A stretch of 64,000 nucleotides of DNA from Ganoderma boninense (taxonomy: Eukaryota; Basidiomycota; Agaricomycetes; Polyporales; Polyporaceae), in contig PJEW03000014.1 of assembly GCA_002900995.3 (NCBI GenBank), forward strand, positions 133,139 through 197,138, read 5' to 3'. The first letter of the stretch is position 1. Every line of letters starts with the position of its first letter. A model generated the notes under the pieces. The model had not been told where the DNA came from, searched no databases, and saw nothing but the letters and a program-made list of their open reading frames with translations. Below, in pieces: positions 42,501 to 53,850 of this stretch. Position numbers and translations under genes: made by a program.

Positions 42501-44548
42501 TGGTCTATGCCTGCCAAGGCGACCATGCTTCGCGCCTGAACAGGCTGCGTATAAATCACATATATGGTATCACCAACTTCACGTGGTTCGAAAGAAACCA
42601 CATGGTTCTTGCTGCTATAAAGCGAGATCTTGGCGGTAGTAGCACGCACTGACATCCCACTTCGCAGAAGAGCACCCATAGATATGAGTTTGTTGGTGAG
42701 ATTTGGAACCAAGGCAACGTTCGTCAACCTTAAAGTTCTGCCTGTCTCCAATAGTAAGAAGACAGTGCCTTCGCCAGTCATATACGTCGTACTATCAGCA
42801 GTGCTGAGCAGACGTTTGGTCTTGTAGTAGCGGAAATCAGCAAAGTCACCCAAGGAGTAGGTGAAGTGTGTCGACGCTCCTGAGTCGAGCATCCAGACAC
42901 TGTTATTGCGATCAACTGATTTCGCTTTCCCCTTGCACTTCGCGCACGCTGCATATGTAGAGCGGTGAAGACATGAATTATCTTCTGCAGCTACTGATAA
43001 TACAGTTGTAGCTACAGGTATGCGCGATACATCTACACAACGAGAGGAACTTGCGACACTAGTCACTGCCGATTGAGGCGTGCAGTCAGCATACAACTCA
43101 TGGTGTAGCGGGGAATGGACTGACCATTGACGATCGAAGAACTCCTCGACGTCTTCGTCCCGCTCATCCTCACTGCTGAGTCCGAGGGATACGGCTTCCT
43201 CCATGTCCATGTCCATGTCCGCGGCGACGGCGCCTATGCGCTCCCTGAGGTTCGGGCTGATGCGCGACTCTAGGGTGTACCGGCGGCGCTTGGGCTCTTG
43301 CTCCTCGCTGTCCGAGTCCTCGTCGCTGAGCACCTCGACGATCCTGGTGCTGCTGCGCACGATGGGCGTGGGGCTGCGCGATATGGGGCTGGTGGAGCGG
43401 GAGTCCTCGCTGAGTGTCGCGGAGGATTCCGGCGAAGAGCGCCTGGAGTGCTGCTCTGTCGTCGGCGTTTGGACGGAGTCCTTGCTGTGGCTGCTGGCCA
43501 TGACGAGCATCTCGAGCTTGCGGATGCGCTCGGTGGTTGCCTCGACACCCAGCTCCTTCGCGAGGTCGAATGCCTGCGTGAGCGCAGGGTACTGGTTTTT
43601 TAGGCCAGTCCTTGCATGGAGGGGCTTGACGGGCTTGTGCAGGAGCGCGCGGGGGTCTCGCGACTGCGGCACCGTGTCCATCTCGCCCTTGGTGATCACA
43701 GGGTGTGAATCAGCGATGTGGGCAATGTGCGCATGGTGATGCGCACCTTGGTGCTGCTGGAAGCGGCCGCGTCCTCCACGCCTGCCCCGATGGGTTTGCT
43801 GCTGCTGCCCCTGAGGGCGCTGCTGCTGATGCTGCTGCTGGCCTTGCGGGCGCTGCTGCTGGCAGAAAGTGGGGTCTTGCGGCTTGCGCTTGACCGCACT
43901 GATCTTGTTCGCGCTGTCGCGCGGCTTCTGCTGGTGGTGCCCCTGGCGCTGCTCCCAGTACATGATGACGCGGTTGCAAACATCGTCGAAGGTGACTAGA
44001 CGGACAGCTGGAGTAGTTGCCGTCAGCACGAGGCCTGAGGTGTAAACTTGGATGATGGGGTCCATCGCGGATGGGAGCTTCGAGAGGAGGATCATCCCCT
44101 TGATGTGCTCAGCAACGGTAAACTGGTTGGTCTCGAGCGTCTGGAAGTGAGCGCGGAGCTTGTCCATCGCAGGAATGGGGTTGGAGTCACTAGGGATGGT
44201 GACACCCATGGCAGCGCGGAAGTCCTGGTAGACGATCGGGATGCCGGGCTTCCCGTAGGTGTCCTTGAGGTAGTCCCAGACCTCCTTAGCGGTGGTCTTG
44301 GAGTCGATTGCAGTGCCGATGCTGTCATCGACACGGAGACAGATGCTGCCGCAAGCGGCGGTGTCGTCCTCGTTCCAAGCATCGACCTTGTCCTCGTTCA
44401 AGCCGTTGGCGAGCAAGGTAGGACAGGCCTTGGTCATGGGCTTGGTCCAACGACCCATCGTCTGGAGGTACGCCTCCATCTTCGGCGCCCACTGAATGTA
44501 GTTGGGGCCGGTGAGGAGCGGAACGAGGTTGGTGAGGTTGTTCGACAT
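39275..44548 (-). pseudogene. Copia Gag-Pol polyprotein, 1,757 codons, frameshifted and damaged
   Basis: This is the whole Ty1/copia order in one frame. Gag begins MSNNLTNLVPLLTGPNYIQW and has a Gln/His-rich tail without a clear CCHC knuckle. Protease has WMLDSGAST (about residue 551). Integrase has an H-x-H/C-x2-C finger (LHRRLGH, CRGCAEGK), then HVDLKSF, DSGGEL and GRAERI as the D, D, E positions (about 750-848). Reverse transcriptase runs from ARLVVKGFSQVEGEDFD through LDVRSAYLYGKLDEEIYLEQ to YVDNALF (about 1518). RNase H has TDSDWAS and ALSSTEAEYMAMSDC. The catalytic YVDD is YVDN here, which should abolish polymerisation. A 24-bp repeat encodes SDDESEDE between integrase and reverse transcriptase. 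The frame ends wrongly because of the 233-bp duplication; the true C-terminus continues to 38948 in another frame. Confidence 0.9.
40751..40882. repeat. 24-bp tandem repeat in Copia pol
   Basis: AGACTCGTCGTCAGACTCAT plus CTTC repeats about 5.5 times without visible change and encodes an acidic SDDESEDE array on the minus strand, in the linker between integrase and reverse transcriptase. Confidence 0.9.
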
Positions 44549-44856
44549 GGCGATCGATAAGGTGATAGAAGTCTGACCAAAAGATATGGTCAGTCACCAT
44601 TCACAGCGACAAACAATGAGGAGAGAATGCCAGAAGCGTATACTGGCAGAGGTTCCCCCTCTGTGTAGCATGGCAGGCAGCGATCAGAGAGATCGCACCA
44701 CATCCAAGCCACCATCGTGCATGGACGGCCGTGTATGATCCCGCCAGATCCAATGCCCGGAAGGTCTGCCATAACGGCGACAAGAGGTTTGCCAGGCGAG
44801 CTGGTGCGGAGTGGAACGCAGCCAGCGATGAGCGGCGCAGTATCCACAACGTCGAC
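44549..44856 (-). other. Copia untranslated leader
   Basis: It lies between the primer site and the Gag start. It contains an inverted pair around 44572-44592 (CTGACC...GGTCAG), possibly an RNA hairpin used in packaging or dimerisation. No open frame is supported. Confidence 0.5.
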
Positions 44857-44870
44857 CAGGGCTCATAACC
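44857..44870 (-). other. Copia primer-binding site for initiator tRNA-Met
   Basis: On the plus strand CAGGGCTCATAACC directly abuts the LTR and equals the anticodon stem-loop of fungal initiator tRNA-Met as I know it from yeast. The element RNA would therefore pair with an internal tRNA segment, as described for the Drosophila copia element, rather than with the 3' CCA end. Confidence 0.7.
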
Positions 44871-45221
44871 TGTTGAACATAGTGGGAGACGCCCACTATG
44901 GGGAGGGCACTACACGCAGTGTGCACGCATACTCACCTGGCTAGTGTGAGGTAGAGGCTTGTATTGAGTGAGGAGAAGAGAGAGAAGAGCTGTTGTTGAT
45001 TAGGGCCAATGAGGGCCATATATATACTACAGGATGTACTGTATTACTAAGGCTATGCAGTACGGGAACGCACTGCCAGAGACATCTAGGCAGTGCAACA
45101 CATGAGATGATCATGTGGGCGGCTATACAGTGCCTGTGCAGATGGATGAGATATCGGGCTGTGCCGATATCTATGTACACAGCTATGCCATGCATGCTGT
45201 GCTCGGCTATGCCGTTCAACA
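44871..45221 (-). repeat. 351-bp 5' LTR of Copia
   Basis: On the minus strand it begins TGTTGAAC and ends GTTCAACA, an 8-bp perfect inverted pair with TG...CA ends. A TATA-like GTATATATAT lies about 195 bp in. It is followed directly by the primer site. Confidence 0.82.
45018..45027 (-). promoter_or_regulatory. TATA-like box in the Copia LTR
   Basis: GTATATATAT on the minus strand at the position expected for the U3 promoter that drives Gag-Pol. Motif only. Confidence 0.5.
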
Positions 45222-46383
45222 ATTACAACAGATGGTGCCCAGACGCCCGGGAGATCCAAGAACGGGGAAAGTAGGAGATGGCGTGACGGGTGTGTGGTAT
45301 CCCCACCAGGCTGCGGGTTGGGCCGTTGGCCCAAATTGGAGTGAGCCACTGAGGGTACTCCTTCGGGCGCTAAGCGTAACTCAGCCGCGATTCGACGCTT
45401 TTGACGACACGACAACTTGGCGCTTTCATCAACTTTCGAAGGTGGTCGCATGTTGAGGTGAACACTGGAAATAGTGGTCCCTTCGGTGCGCGCACGTTTC
45501 GATGATGATGGCTCGCTGACAGAAAAATCAGGGCCCACTATGACCTTGAGCGGAGAGAGGTGAGAGCCTGTGATGTGTTTCGAGACAGAGAGGACCATGT
45601 TATTGACCCAGTTGCCGGTCAGGTTAGTCACACCAGCCAGTGCACCCGCGCGATGAAGGATAGGAGGGTCACATTCTTTGTCCGATATCTCGTAGGAGAG
45701 CGCTGATTCCTCAATGACATTCCAGATGATGAGCGAAGTGGTCAGTGGTTGCAACACCCAGTATGGGAGCCCCACTCGATGCCATGTCTGCGTGGCCGCC
45801 CCTTCCCGAACGAAGCCCCCGACCACGTCCAAGAGATCGTGACTATAATCCATAGGACTTCCAAGGCGAGGAAGCACGACTGTTAGATGGGTCTTCATTC
45901 CCCACAGCTCCAGGCAGATACGCTGAATGTGTACAGCGACAGCGATGGATCGAGTCGAAACAGCTGGTAGGTAATGCATGCGGTCTACGACCTGGCGCAA
46001 TAGCATGGCCAGGAAGACATGGTGATGATGAGGAAGATCATCGGCGGCCAGAGAGTCGGCCCATGCAAGGACGCTAGCTGCGGCGAGACGGAGGTCTTCG
46101 CGCACTTCTTCACGGATAAGCCCTAGACCACGAACTGCAATTCCAGCGTCCTCAGTCCAATGCTCAGCCGCTCGCAAGGTGGTGAAGAGGATGGCAGGGA
46201 TATCCGGCGGCGAGGGGGAGCGCGGAATGCACACTAGGTGAGTCATGCCCTCGATGTAGATTTGTGGATGTCGAGAGTATTCATGCACCCCCCAACGCCC
46301 GTCGGTGTATGTATGGATGATGTTGACATCTCGGGGATACATGGGGACATAATGTTGTGTAGGACTGGTGATGACGAATCTGC
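45222..46383 (-). pseudogene. Orphan gene remnant cut at both ends by transposons
   Basis: A long minus-strand frame (about 370 codons) contains FVITSPTQHYVPMYPRDVNI, GVHEYSRHPQIYIEGMTHLV, RAAEHWTEDAGIAVRGLGLI, LAMLLRQVVDRMHYLPAVST, HRVGLPYWVLQPLTTSLIIW and a basic C-terminal part (KLSCRQKRRIAAELRL). I do not know its function; GLPYWVLQP-type motifs recur in a family of Agaricomycete hypothetical proteins as I recall. At its 3' side the Copia LTR begins within the frame. At its 5' side the frame meets the left end of a TAAGGCTGAAC element. Neither a natural start nor a natural stop is therefore visible. The frame itself is uninterrupted, so the disruptions look recent. Confidence 0.55.
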
Positions 46384-46384
46384 T

Positions 46385-46758
46385 TAAGGCTGAACGTAGG
46401 TCAATGATTTATACAGGTTGACCTGGCCTGAACCTGTATATAAACCTGTAGGTTGTGACCTGTAGGTTGTAGGTACCTGTGCTATGAATCAGATATGAAT
46501 CAGAATCAGCCATCTTGGAAAAAGTGATTTGGATTTGTAGGTTTAAATCTAGGTCACCTACAGGTTGATTCACATTTCAATAGCTAAAAATGATATATAT
46601 TGAGGGTTTTGGTAGGTAATATGTCTTTATATAGCTTAATTCTGTATCTATAAGGATGTGTTAGGCATAGATTATGCTAATAACCCTCAATACCAACCTA
46701 AAACCTTGAATAGAAGCTCTAAGACTACTATATTTGGTATTTAAATCAAATCAATGAT
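46385..46758. mobile_element. Truncated TAAGGCTGAAC-family element (copy 1)
   Basis: It begins TAAGGCTGAACGTAGGTC and follows copy 3 (55535-56055) for its whole length, including ATGAATCAG, CAGCCATCTTGGAAAAAGTG and a final AAATCAAATCAATGAT. Similarity stops exactly where the hAT terminus TAGCGAATGG begins. The missing right part is not found beyond the hAT element. Confidence 0.7.
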
Positions 46759-46960
46759 TAGCGAATGGCAAGGGTATGGCAAACCTGCAAGGGTTTACGC
46801 GGGTGTCACACACGGGTCGGGTGGAGGGTCACACTGCGCCAACCCGCCCCAAACCCGTGACCCGTGTAACTGGGTTTCACTATCCGCAGGCGCTCGAGTC
46901 TTCGAAATCTCGCCTCCGCAAGGAACCACGGTGGAGGAGCTATTCGGACCAATAGTGCTC

Positions 46961-47196
46961 GAGAATCCTCGTGTTTTGCCTCATGATGTTCTAGACTCTG
47001 TATTAGATATACTACCAAATCCGCACTTCTGCCATTTCGAGTGCTACTGTACAGTTATTCATGCTTGAAAACTCCGAGGAGAATCCTCGTGTTTTGCCTC
47101 ATGATGTTCTAGACTCTGTATTAGATATACTACCAAATCCGCACTTCTGCCATTTCGAGTGCTACTGTACAGTTATTCATGCTTGAAAACTCCGAT
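46961..47196. repeat. Perfect 118-bp tandem duplication
   Basis: Two adjacent copies (46961-47078, 47079-47196) read the same from GAGAATCCTCGTGTTTTGCC to CTTGAAAACTCCGA. They lie in the 5' non-coding part of the hAT element. Confidence 0.92.
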
Positions 47197-47341
47197 GGAG
47201 TACTGATTAGGATAAGAGAGGAGGGACTAGCAAGCCACCGAGAGCCAGACAACAAACAAGGACAGACAAACAAGCCATATTCATCCTCAGTCTAACTCGA
47301 AAACAACACAGATCTCAACATCATTCAGCTTGACTTGGTCC

Positions 47342-50300
47342 ATGGCCTCGCGAACACAACGTAAGCGCGCCGGGACGCAGACAGCGACTCATTCGCCACC
47401 GCCCAAGAAGCCGAAAACCGGTATGTTCACGTTATGGTGGAGGGCGCCCGGGATATAGCGCTAACGGAAAACGGGAAGCTTCAAAGGCAAAGGAGCGTGG
47501 AGGTGGGAAGGGGAAGAAGTTGAAGAAGTCGAAGAAGGCAAAGAAGGGGAAAGGGTCAGCGCCGAGCGAGGCATCCGATGACGAAGGCAACACGTCCGAC
47601 GAGATCGAGATCATCGGCACATCTTCGAAGTCTGCTGGGAGGCCTTCGGGCAAACCGACAGTGGAGGATGTGGAAGATGAGGGAGACGACGCCAGTGGCC
47701 AGAGCGCGACTGAGAGTGCCTCAGACCCTGAGAAAGATGCTCGGATACAGCTTGGTGCGTTTGTACATTCTATGTCTTGCGAATGGAAAGGTTATTGTGT
47801 CCGGTAGAGAAAATGTGTGCCAAGTGGACATCGACGATCTACGCCTTCTACGAGGAGGCGGAAATCCGCTACAAGGACGGACGGCTCCAGCACTCATTTA
47901 AGTGCTCCAACTGGGGCTGCAAGACGTGCGTGAATCAATTTTTAGATACCAAAGATGCAGCGTCGACCTCCAATCTTCGGCGGCACACAATGGACTGTTG
48001 GGGCCTGGATGTGATGAAGGCGGCCGCAGAGGTCTTGAACCGGGGAGAAGCGCGCAAGAAGATCGTGAAGTCTGTACTGACGACGGGGACGATCACAGCC
48101 CACTTCGAGCAGAAGGCAGGCCAGGTGACGTACAGCAACCACCCTCTTTCGTGCAAGGAGACCCGGTTGGAAATTGTGAAGTGGGTGTGCGAGAGCATGC
48201 GGCCATTCAACATCGTGCGGGATCCGGGTTTTCTGGTATTGATGAAAACGGGGCGCCCCAATTTCTACGTCCCATCGCCATCCACTGTCGCCCGAGACGT
48301 CAAGGAGATCTTCGCGCGCACGCGCAGTAGGGTCGCCAAGATGCTGCAGGTGAGTGCGAACTTCAGAGTGAGCATGTTCCTCGCCGCGCGCAAGGGCTAA
48401 TAGGTCTCACCTCTAGGAATATGATGGGGATCTCAACTACGCCACAGACTGCTGGACCTCTCCTAACCACCGCGCGTTCATCGTGTTTACTGTGCACTTC
48501 GAATACGAGGGCAAGCCCATTGTTCTCCTTCTTGATTTCGTCGAGGTCGCGACATCCCATACAGGCACCGAGCTCGTGAACGCGTTCACCGAGATGCTCG
48601 AGGAGTTCGGAATCGAACGGAAGGTGCGCGCACTTCCAGACGGGGTGGGTCTTGTGGATAGGAACGTACTCATGGTGTCGCGCGTTCAGATAAACGGCGT
48701 CACGATCGACAATGCATCGAACAACCAGACCATGATCGAGGCGACGGGCGAGGATGACCGTCTCCCCCACTTTGATGGGCATCGCGCTCGGATCCGCTGT
48801 TTTCTTCATATCCTTAGCCTAGTCGTCAAGAGCCTCGTTAAGCAGTTCGACTCGCGGGCAGACAGAGCAAAGGCGGCGAAGGACAAGGATGAGCAGGCAC
48901 TCTTGGAGCTCGAGACGGACCTCGCAGTGTTCGAAAATCTCCCGCGCCTTCCAGTGATAGGTGAGGATGTGAGTCCTCAGGGAGACGACGATCTGGATGA
49001 CGAGGTTGATGCGATGGAGGAGATGGATGAGGAGGAACGGGCTGAATTTGAGAAGAACGTGCGCCCAGTGAAGCTTGTACTAGCGAAGGTAGGTGGTTAG
49101 CTTTCGCGCTGACTCGGAGGACACCCATGGACTCACCACAATGCACGAATAGATCTGAACGTTCGCCTTCAAAATCGTCAACTCCACGACGAAGCTTCTC
49201 CCGGCGTGTCGGGCCCTGTGTGTGTCTGAAAAGGCCCCCGAGACGCTCCTGCCGCGAGACGTTAGAACACGTTGGAATTCAACTTTCGACATGTTAGCAG
49301 GGGCACTGACTCACTGGGCTGTTATCGACAAGATGACGGAGGACAAGACGTATGGGTTGCGGGCATACGAGCTTAGTCAAGCTGACTGGCGCATTGCCCG
49401 GCACCTGCACAAGGTTCTTGAGGTTCGTCCTCCGCCCGAACCTTCTTCACCAAGGTTCAAACTCTAATAAACCTTTCCTTCTTGCGTCCGTCCCCCCCGG
49501 GCCACGCATGCTGCCTCTGCCTGGTACCCCGCGTATCCCGCTGTCCCTACCCCCCACTCTCCTCCTCTTCTGCACGGACGTGTTCTGCTCCTCGGCCATG
49601 GACGCGCTTGCCTCCCTCCCCCTCGGCCACGGACGCGCCGCTCACCTGCTCTCACTCACGGACACGCTCTCCCCATCCTCGCATACGCGTTCTCCTCATC
49701 CGCATGGACGTGATCTCCTCGTCCTCACGAACGCGCCACTCTCCTGTTCTCGCCCACGGACGCGCCGCTCTCCTGCTCTCACCCACGGACACGCTCTCCC
49801 CATCCTCACGGACGCGCTCTCCCCGTCCTCATGGGTGTGCTATCATCCGGACCACTCCAGCATTTCAAGCACTCCACACTCGCCTTCTCCCAGGCAACGC
49901 CACACCTGGCCAAGGTCATCCCGGCCATGGACAAGTGCGACAAATTTCTCACGGACTGCAGCTGCAACACGAAGCTTGACCCGGCCATTTGCATCGCCTG
50001 TGGCATCGCGAAGGGTACACTGAACCGATACTATTCCTTGACTGATGCCTCAAAGGCATACCGTATCGCAATGGGTGAGTATTCACCTCCCAGTGTCATC
50101 TCACACTATTCGTCGCACAGAATACCTACACTGATTACTCGCCGCCCTTCCCCACAGTAATGCATCCTCGCTACAAGATGGCGTACTTCAATCAACTCAA
50201 ATGGGAGGATGACTGGAAGAAGGTCGCCCTCGACCTTGTCCAAGAAGAGTGGCGCAGCAAGTACGCGGACCGGACTTTGGGCGATCTTGAGTCAGAGACG

Positions 50301-51048
50301 AACCCACGAGCCTCAATGCCTCCTCGCACCCCAACGCAAGCTGGCGAGTCTGAAGAAGGAGATCCTGAGACCGACGATGACGGTGACGACAACGATGACG
50401 TCCACGACGAGGGCGAGATCGAGATCGACGACGAGAACGATAGTGCGTCAGCCATAGATGACGAGGTATGTGTGCGCCGCAACTTGGACTTGCATCCAAG
50501 CCCATCTTCGCGATGTCCTGACACTTTAGCCTTTCTGTAGTTCAGCGCGGACATCTACGATGTCTTTGACGACACTGCCCCCCCCGCTCTTGCTGAGCTT
50601 GGTGACGAGCTGGACCGTTACCTCAGGACCCCGATCGAGCATGCCCCGAACGCCATCAAGTGGTGGGTTGATCGTCGCGCAATGTATCCGAACCTGTCGC
50701 GCATGGCTCTCGACTATCTAACGATTCCAGGTGAGCACGGACTTCACGACTTCTCCGATGGGCTCACAGCTTCTGATGCTCAATCGCTTTGCCCCGGCAG
50801 CGACGTCCGTTGACGTCGAGCGTGTCTTCAGCCGTGGACGCCTCCTTCTCTCGCATATACGCAACCGCCTCAGCGCTCAGTCCACTCGGGCCATCCTCTG
50901 CCTCGGAAGTTGGGCAGATGCCGGCTTCATCAAGGCTGCCGACTCACGCAAGGTCGCAAACCTCGAGGAGATCGTTGATGAAGATTCAGAGGCTTCTGAT
51001 TATGAAATGGAGGAAGGCTGGGATGCCATCGATACTAGCAAACTGTAG
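47342..51048 (+). CDS. hAT-family transposase, ten exons
   Basis: This is the cut-and-paste transposase of the surrounding hAT element. The exons I read are 47342-47420, 47479-47754, 47808-48349, 48417-48623, 48690-49088, 49153-49422, 49861-50074, 50158-50465, 50541-50730 and 50801-51048, all with GT-AG borders and matching phases where checked. A Lys-rich nuclear-type leader is followed by a BED-like finger (FKCSNWGCKTC, NLRRHTMDCW), then DYATDCWTSP-like NYATDCWTSPNHRAF, VTIDNASNNQTMIEA, CFLHILSLVVKSL, PRDVRTRWNSTFDML and the C-terminal dimerisation motif PATSVDVERVFSRGRLLLSH. The stop is at 51046-51048. Exon 7 is preceded by a minisatellite-bearing 438-nt intron. Of all transposon genes here it is the only one with no stop or frameshift found, so it may be active. 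Confidence 0.82.
49560..49835. repeat. Minisatellite-like array in hAT intron 6
   Basis: Degenerate units of the type CACGGACGCGCTCTCCCCATCC recur about ten times within the intron. It lies in the transposase gene but outside the exons. Confidence 0.65.
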
Positions 51049-51294
51049 TTATCTGCGAGATGTGTACCTACGCATGTCTGTATGCCTCATGTATGCTTCC
51101 GTGAACATATATGTCTATTATTGGGTATCTCCACCCGTGTACGCACCCGAACCCGCGACACCCGCACCCGTACCCTCTACCTGGCGCTTCTACCCGCCAC
51201 CCGCCGTCACCCGCCACCCGTGGGTGCAGGTTTTCTACGGGTTCGATCACGGGCTGAGTGCCACAACCCAAGGGTAGACCCGTGCCATTCGCTA

Positions 51295-53653
51295 GCCTTG
51301 CGATGTGATCACGGACCCCGAATTGACAGCCTCGCATTGGATTGAAGACCTTGTGTGAACTGTTCGTGTCTTGTTTGAAGTGTGCGCGTGCTGTCAAGAC
51401 GGGCATGCGAAGGTCAGTCTAACCCAATACAGTTCATCATGTGAGATGGCTGACCTTCCCTTGTTTGTTGTCGAACTCATTGCGCACGTGTAGGACTCGC
51501 CTGATTGCCTCTAACGTGCCGCCTGTGAGACGATGGCATGTGCCTGCGACGTTGAGCCTCACGAGGACTTCAGAGAACTTGATACTCACAACACAGCCAC
51601 TCCGCTCGCACATCCGACGACCTGTGTGCCAACCAACCACGCCTCTGGCACATGATGGTTGTAGTACCCTGAGCATGCCCGGCTGAGCTGGCCGGAGGGC
51701 GTAAGTCACGTCATCACTGAAGGGTAGGTCATTGTCCACAACATTTGGAAGAAACCCTGTCTGAACATTGTTTTGGATTTCAAGGAAAGCTCGATGATGA
51801 GCGGGGCGACCGTCACTTCTAGTGCCATGAAGGCGCTACGTCTGCATGTCATCGTGAGCTCGGAGTGCCTACGCTAAGTGGTACATGATCGTCGTGCACC
51901 CTCAAATGTGCACGAACAAGCTCGCGAGCTGAAAATCAAAGTGCGACAATACCAAACATGCGCTGGACTTGGATGGTCAGTTCACAACCAATTATTGAGC
52001 CAAGGACTTATGATCACCTTATACCCCAGGTAGTCTGCTGCCCAGTGCGGACACGGATCCTGCATAAAGGAGTGCATGGACAGAGCCGGTGTGACTTGCC
52101 AAAGCGAACGCGCGATGCCTGCCCCCGGACAAGGACTGTAATCGTAGCTCACCTGAAACCCTGTGCGACGCGATTAGTATCGTAGGTGTCAAATACTTAC
52201 AACCGGACAGTGGGGAAGGACTGCGCCAATTGATCGTGTGTCACGTCGAAAGAACGCAAAACTCGGGTGCAGGTGAGCAGCGCTGTGAAAGTGACAGCGA
52301 TAACTTACTTTGGTGGACTGTAGCTGTGATTGTGCCGAGTCCGGGAGGCCGCTCTGAGATGATGCAAGTGTTGAGTCTCATGACTTTGAGTAGAGTAAAG
52401 CTGTGTGGTGGAGCTGATGGACCATCAAGGTCAGTCTCTCTGCGTTGTGCTCACAACCATGAGCGCCGAAGCATACTCAAACCTTAACAAGCGGCAGGAC
52501 TCGTTCCACGGCATCGTTGCGTCGTGCTGTCCACCCAAGTCCCCATTCCTATCTTCACCGCCTGTGCTTCCTTTGCAACCATCCACCCTGCTTTCGCCAC
52601 GGAGTTCTTCGCCCTCCACAAGATACTTGCAATGACTCCAGTAGTCCTCCCTCCAAGGATCTTCAAGGTATGCTGCTTCACGATCTCTATTTCAACTATC
52701 TTCGCTGGCATTGAAAATGGGCGTGATAGGTCTTGACTCCGGCAGTCAAAGGCTATCGAGGGGTGGCGTGAGAGGTCCGCTTCGAGGATTTCATCAAGGT
52801 GAGTCATTTCTGCGTGCCTTTTGAGCACAATCCGAGCGCCACAACACAGGTGTTCAAGCAACACTGGAGCTGTTCTGTGCACTCTTGCAAAAGAAACACA
52901 GTTCTCGTCACTCCTCCCAAAAAGCCCGCGTCGTGGCCGTTCGGCCAGAACACTTTCAAGGTCTATAAGGTACGTGAACCCAGCAGTCAAGCACGGGAGT
53001 TGCTGAAGCAAGCCCTCGTCCCAAGCCCTCGAACTCCTGTCTCAACTGTCAAGATCTAGAAAGGTATGCCGCCTTGTATTGGCTCCTGCCTGCCATTTAT
53101 GCCACCTGACAGACTTCGAACTCTTCTTCACGACATTTATGGTTGGGATGCTGGTACATTTGTGTGTAGTTCCCACCGCTAGCTTTCAAGAAGAGTTTTC
53201 CGAACACAATGGTGTACATACCACTCACCGTCTTTCTTGTTGGTACTGATCCTCCACTGGACCTGTGAAATCTTGTCAGGTTGGGCGATCAGTATAATCA
53301 TTATCTCGATCGCCACTTCCAATGCCTGTTCCTGAGTGATACCTTTGAGCTACTGATGGCATAGCTTGCAGGAGCCATTTGGGAGGAGAGATCACATCGT
53401 TGGATCTGACTGCGGGACGTGTGATCGCGGAGTCATCACCATTGGGCAATTGCAAAGAACATGGCAAGATCGCAGTGGCGACGAGGAGTAATGAAATATA
53501 TTGACATATTGTCACTAGCAATACGCACATCGATGGGCCTCCCCTACTTATGGCGGCCCGCCTGAACTGAAGTCTTGATGCCTTGCACATGTGGGACGTC
53601 TAGCAGTTTGCCAATGATGATAGCACCCACACGCGCCAGGTGGGGTGCAGTAG
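51295..53653. other. Unassigned region
   Basis: No complete gene supported. Possible exon scraps are a minus-strand frame at 51437-51739 (GGTLEAIRRVLHVRNEFDNK) and plus-strand pieces at about 52545-52670 (IPIFTACASFATIHPAFATE, TPVVLPPRIFKV) and 52846-53059 (VFKQHWSCSVHSCKRNTVLV). They may be decayed host or transposon sequence. None matches a family I can name. Confidence 0.35.
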
Positions 53654-53661
53654 ACAAGATA
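53654..53661. repeat. 8-bp target duplication, left copy
   Basis: ACAAGATA directly before the terminus TAAGGCTGAACACGG. It recurs exactly at 54347-54354. Confidence 0.88.
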
Positions 53662-53850
53662 TAAGGCTGAACACGGCTCGAACCGCGGTTGAGCCGGAGC
53701 CGTAGCCGCAGTTATCAGTGCTCCGAAAGGCGTGATCCAGAGCCGCACCTTAACTGCACCGCAGTTTATTATTAACCGCGGTTCAGTTAATATGTAAACC
53801 GCGGCTCAATTGATAAACCGCAGGGATAATTAATAGTTGTTAATATAATA

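Larger units (their letters stand above)
38948..45221 (-). mobile_element. Copia (Ty1-type) retrotransposon lacking its 3' end
   Basis: From right to left: 5' LTR (44871-45221), primer site (44857-44870), a 308-bp leader, the Gag-Pol frame (from 44548), and an abrupt end at 38948 inside the last conserved part of RNase H (HIDIRYHYIR), where a Ty3-like LTR begins. A matching 3' LTR is not found in the window. A 233-bp tandem duplication shifts the frame near the end. The 5' LTR lies in the open frame of a minus-strand hypothetical gene (45222-46383). Confidence 0.88.
46759..51294 (+). mobile_element. hAT transposon with apparently intact transposase
   Basis: The element is 4,536 bp. The left end TAGCGAATGGCAAGGGT pairs with the reversed right end TAGCGAATGGCACGGGT. 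Subterminal regions are rich in ACGGGT/ACCCGT words (46795-46870, 51130-51290). It contains one 10-exon hAT transposase gene without a visible lesion. No 8-bp duplication is seen (TCAATGAT left, GCCTTGCG right), so a flank may have been rearranged after insertion. Confidence 0.82.

Noticed and set aside
43203..43999. Several long plus-strand frames
   Set aside because: They are antisense to Copia Gag, open only because of GC-rich codon bias.
49560..49835. CRISPR-like array
   Set aside because: Units are degenerate, without unique spacers, and lie in an intron of a fungal hAT gene.
46751..51302. 8-bp target duplication for the hAT element
   Set aside because: TCAATGAT and GCCTTGCG do not match, nor do shifted frames.
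52484..53011. 176-codon minus-strand frame as a gene
   Set aside because: Composition and lack of motifs suggest a shadow. Plus-strand scraps in the same place look more protein-like but also lack support.
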